Origin: Mycobacterium arosiense ATCC BAA-1401 = DSM 45069
GTDB taxonomy: Bacteria; Actinomycetota; Actinomycetes; Mycobacteriales; Mycobacteriaceae
Length of the DNA stretch: 33,335 bases
Assembly (NCBI RefSeq): GCF_002086125.1
Contig: NZ_MVHG01000056.1
Coordinates: 1-33,335 of the forward strand
Direction: 5' to 3'
The notes beneath the pieces were generated by a model, which ran no database searches, had not been told where the DNA came from, and saw nothing but the letters and a program-made list of their open reading frames with translations. The position numbers and the translations under genes are program-made. Positions 33,275-33,335 of the stretch are shown in pieces (positions within the stretch are counted from its first letter, which is position 1; each line of letters opens with the position of its first letter).

Positions 33275-33335
33275 AAACTGACCCCGGCGCGGCATCCGAA
33301 TTTTGACCCCCTGGTCCGGTGGCCTGGCTCTAGTC
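33272..33335. mobile_element. probable end of an insertion sequence, IS21-like, running off the window
   Basis: From 33272 the sequence begins TGAAAACTGACCCC and 27 bases later repeats the theme as AATTTTGACCCCC (33299-33311). Repeated terminal motifs and a terminal TG dinucleotide are features of IS21-family ends, and similar strings flank istA/istB elements as I recall. No transposase sequence is inside the window, so the call rests on the end alone. Confidence 0.45.

Overview
The window is high-GC actinobacterial DNA, and its gene content and order mark it as Mycobacterium. From memory of the M. tuberculosis H37Rv map, it follows the segment Rv1078 to Rv1112 almost gene for gene. That order runs: RDD protein, metB, greA, a small membrane protein, mca, Rv1083, Rv1084, a hemolysin III-like protein, (2Z,6E)-farnesyl diphosphate synthase, coaA, glyA, desA2, phoH2, Rv1096, Rv1097c, fum, glpX, Rv1100, carboxylesterase, 3-beta-hydroxysteroid dehydrogenase, xseB, xseA, Rv1109c, ispH, Rv1111c, ychF. 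No PE/PPE genes appear where H37Rv has PE_PGRS genes (after Rv1086). A slow-growing species such as a member of the M. avium complex is the best guess, but the species cannot be settled from the sequence alone.

Layout. 1-6253: methionine synthesis, transcript cleavage factor, mycothiol-dependent detoxification, and a thioredoxin-fold protein. 6254-8601: a tandem-repeat region, a ketosteroid isomerase-like gene, a hemolysin III-like gene and a prenyl synthase. 8650-10686: two membrane proteins of unknown function. 10720-16501: coenzyme A and one-carbon genes, a stearoyl-type desaturase, the phoAT-phoH2 pair and a peptidoglycan deacetylase. 16538-18100: a six-TM HAMP adenylate cyclase that I do not recall at this place in H37Rv. 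18111-21704: the leftward run glpX, fum, Rv1097c. 21760-24864: Rv1100, a dienelactone hydrolase-like enzyme and an intact carboxylesterase. 24861-28134: the leftward run Rv1109c, xseA, xseB, then the steroid dehydrogenase behind a KstR-type operator. 28224-31690: ispH, Rv1111c, ychF. 31691-33335: an accessory end with a frameshifted NTF2-like gene, an AraC-type regulator, a gene start cut after 13 codons and what looks like the tip of an insertion sequence.

Two themes tie genes together. First, sterol chemistry: the 3-beta-hydroxysteroid dehydrogenase has a perfect match to the KstR operator pattern, and 18 kb away sits a small protein with all three catalytic residues of bacterial ketosteroid isomerase. 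Second, many genes start at an ATG or GTG 6-8 bases after a TANNNT -10 element, the hallmark of leaderless transcription in mycobacteria; this was used to choose several starts. No tRNA, rRNA or CRISPR array was seen. Most of the window is ordinary core genome; the less ordinary parts are 6264-6838, 14115-14272, 25949-25978 and 31691-33335.
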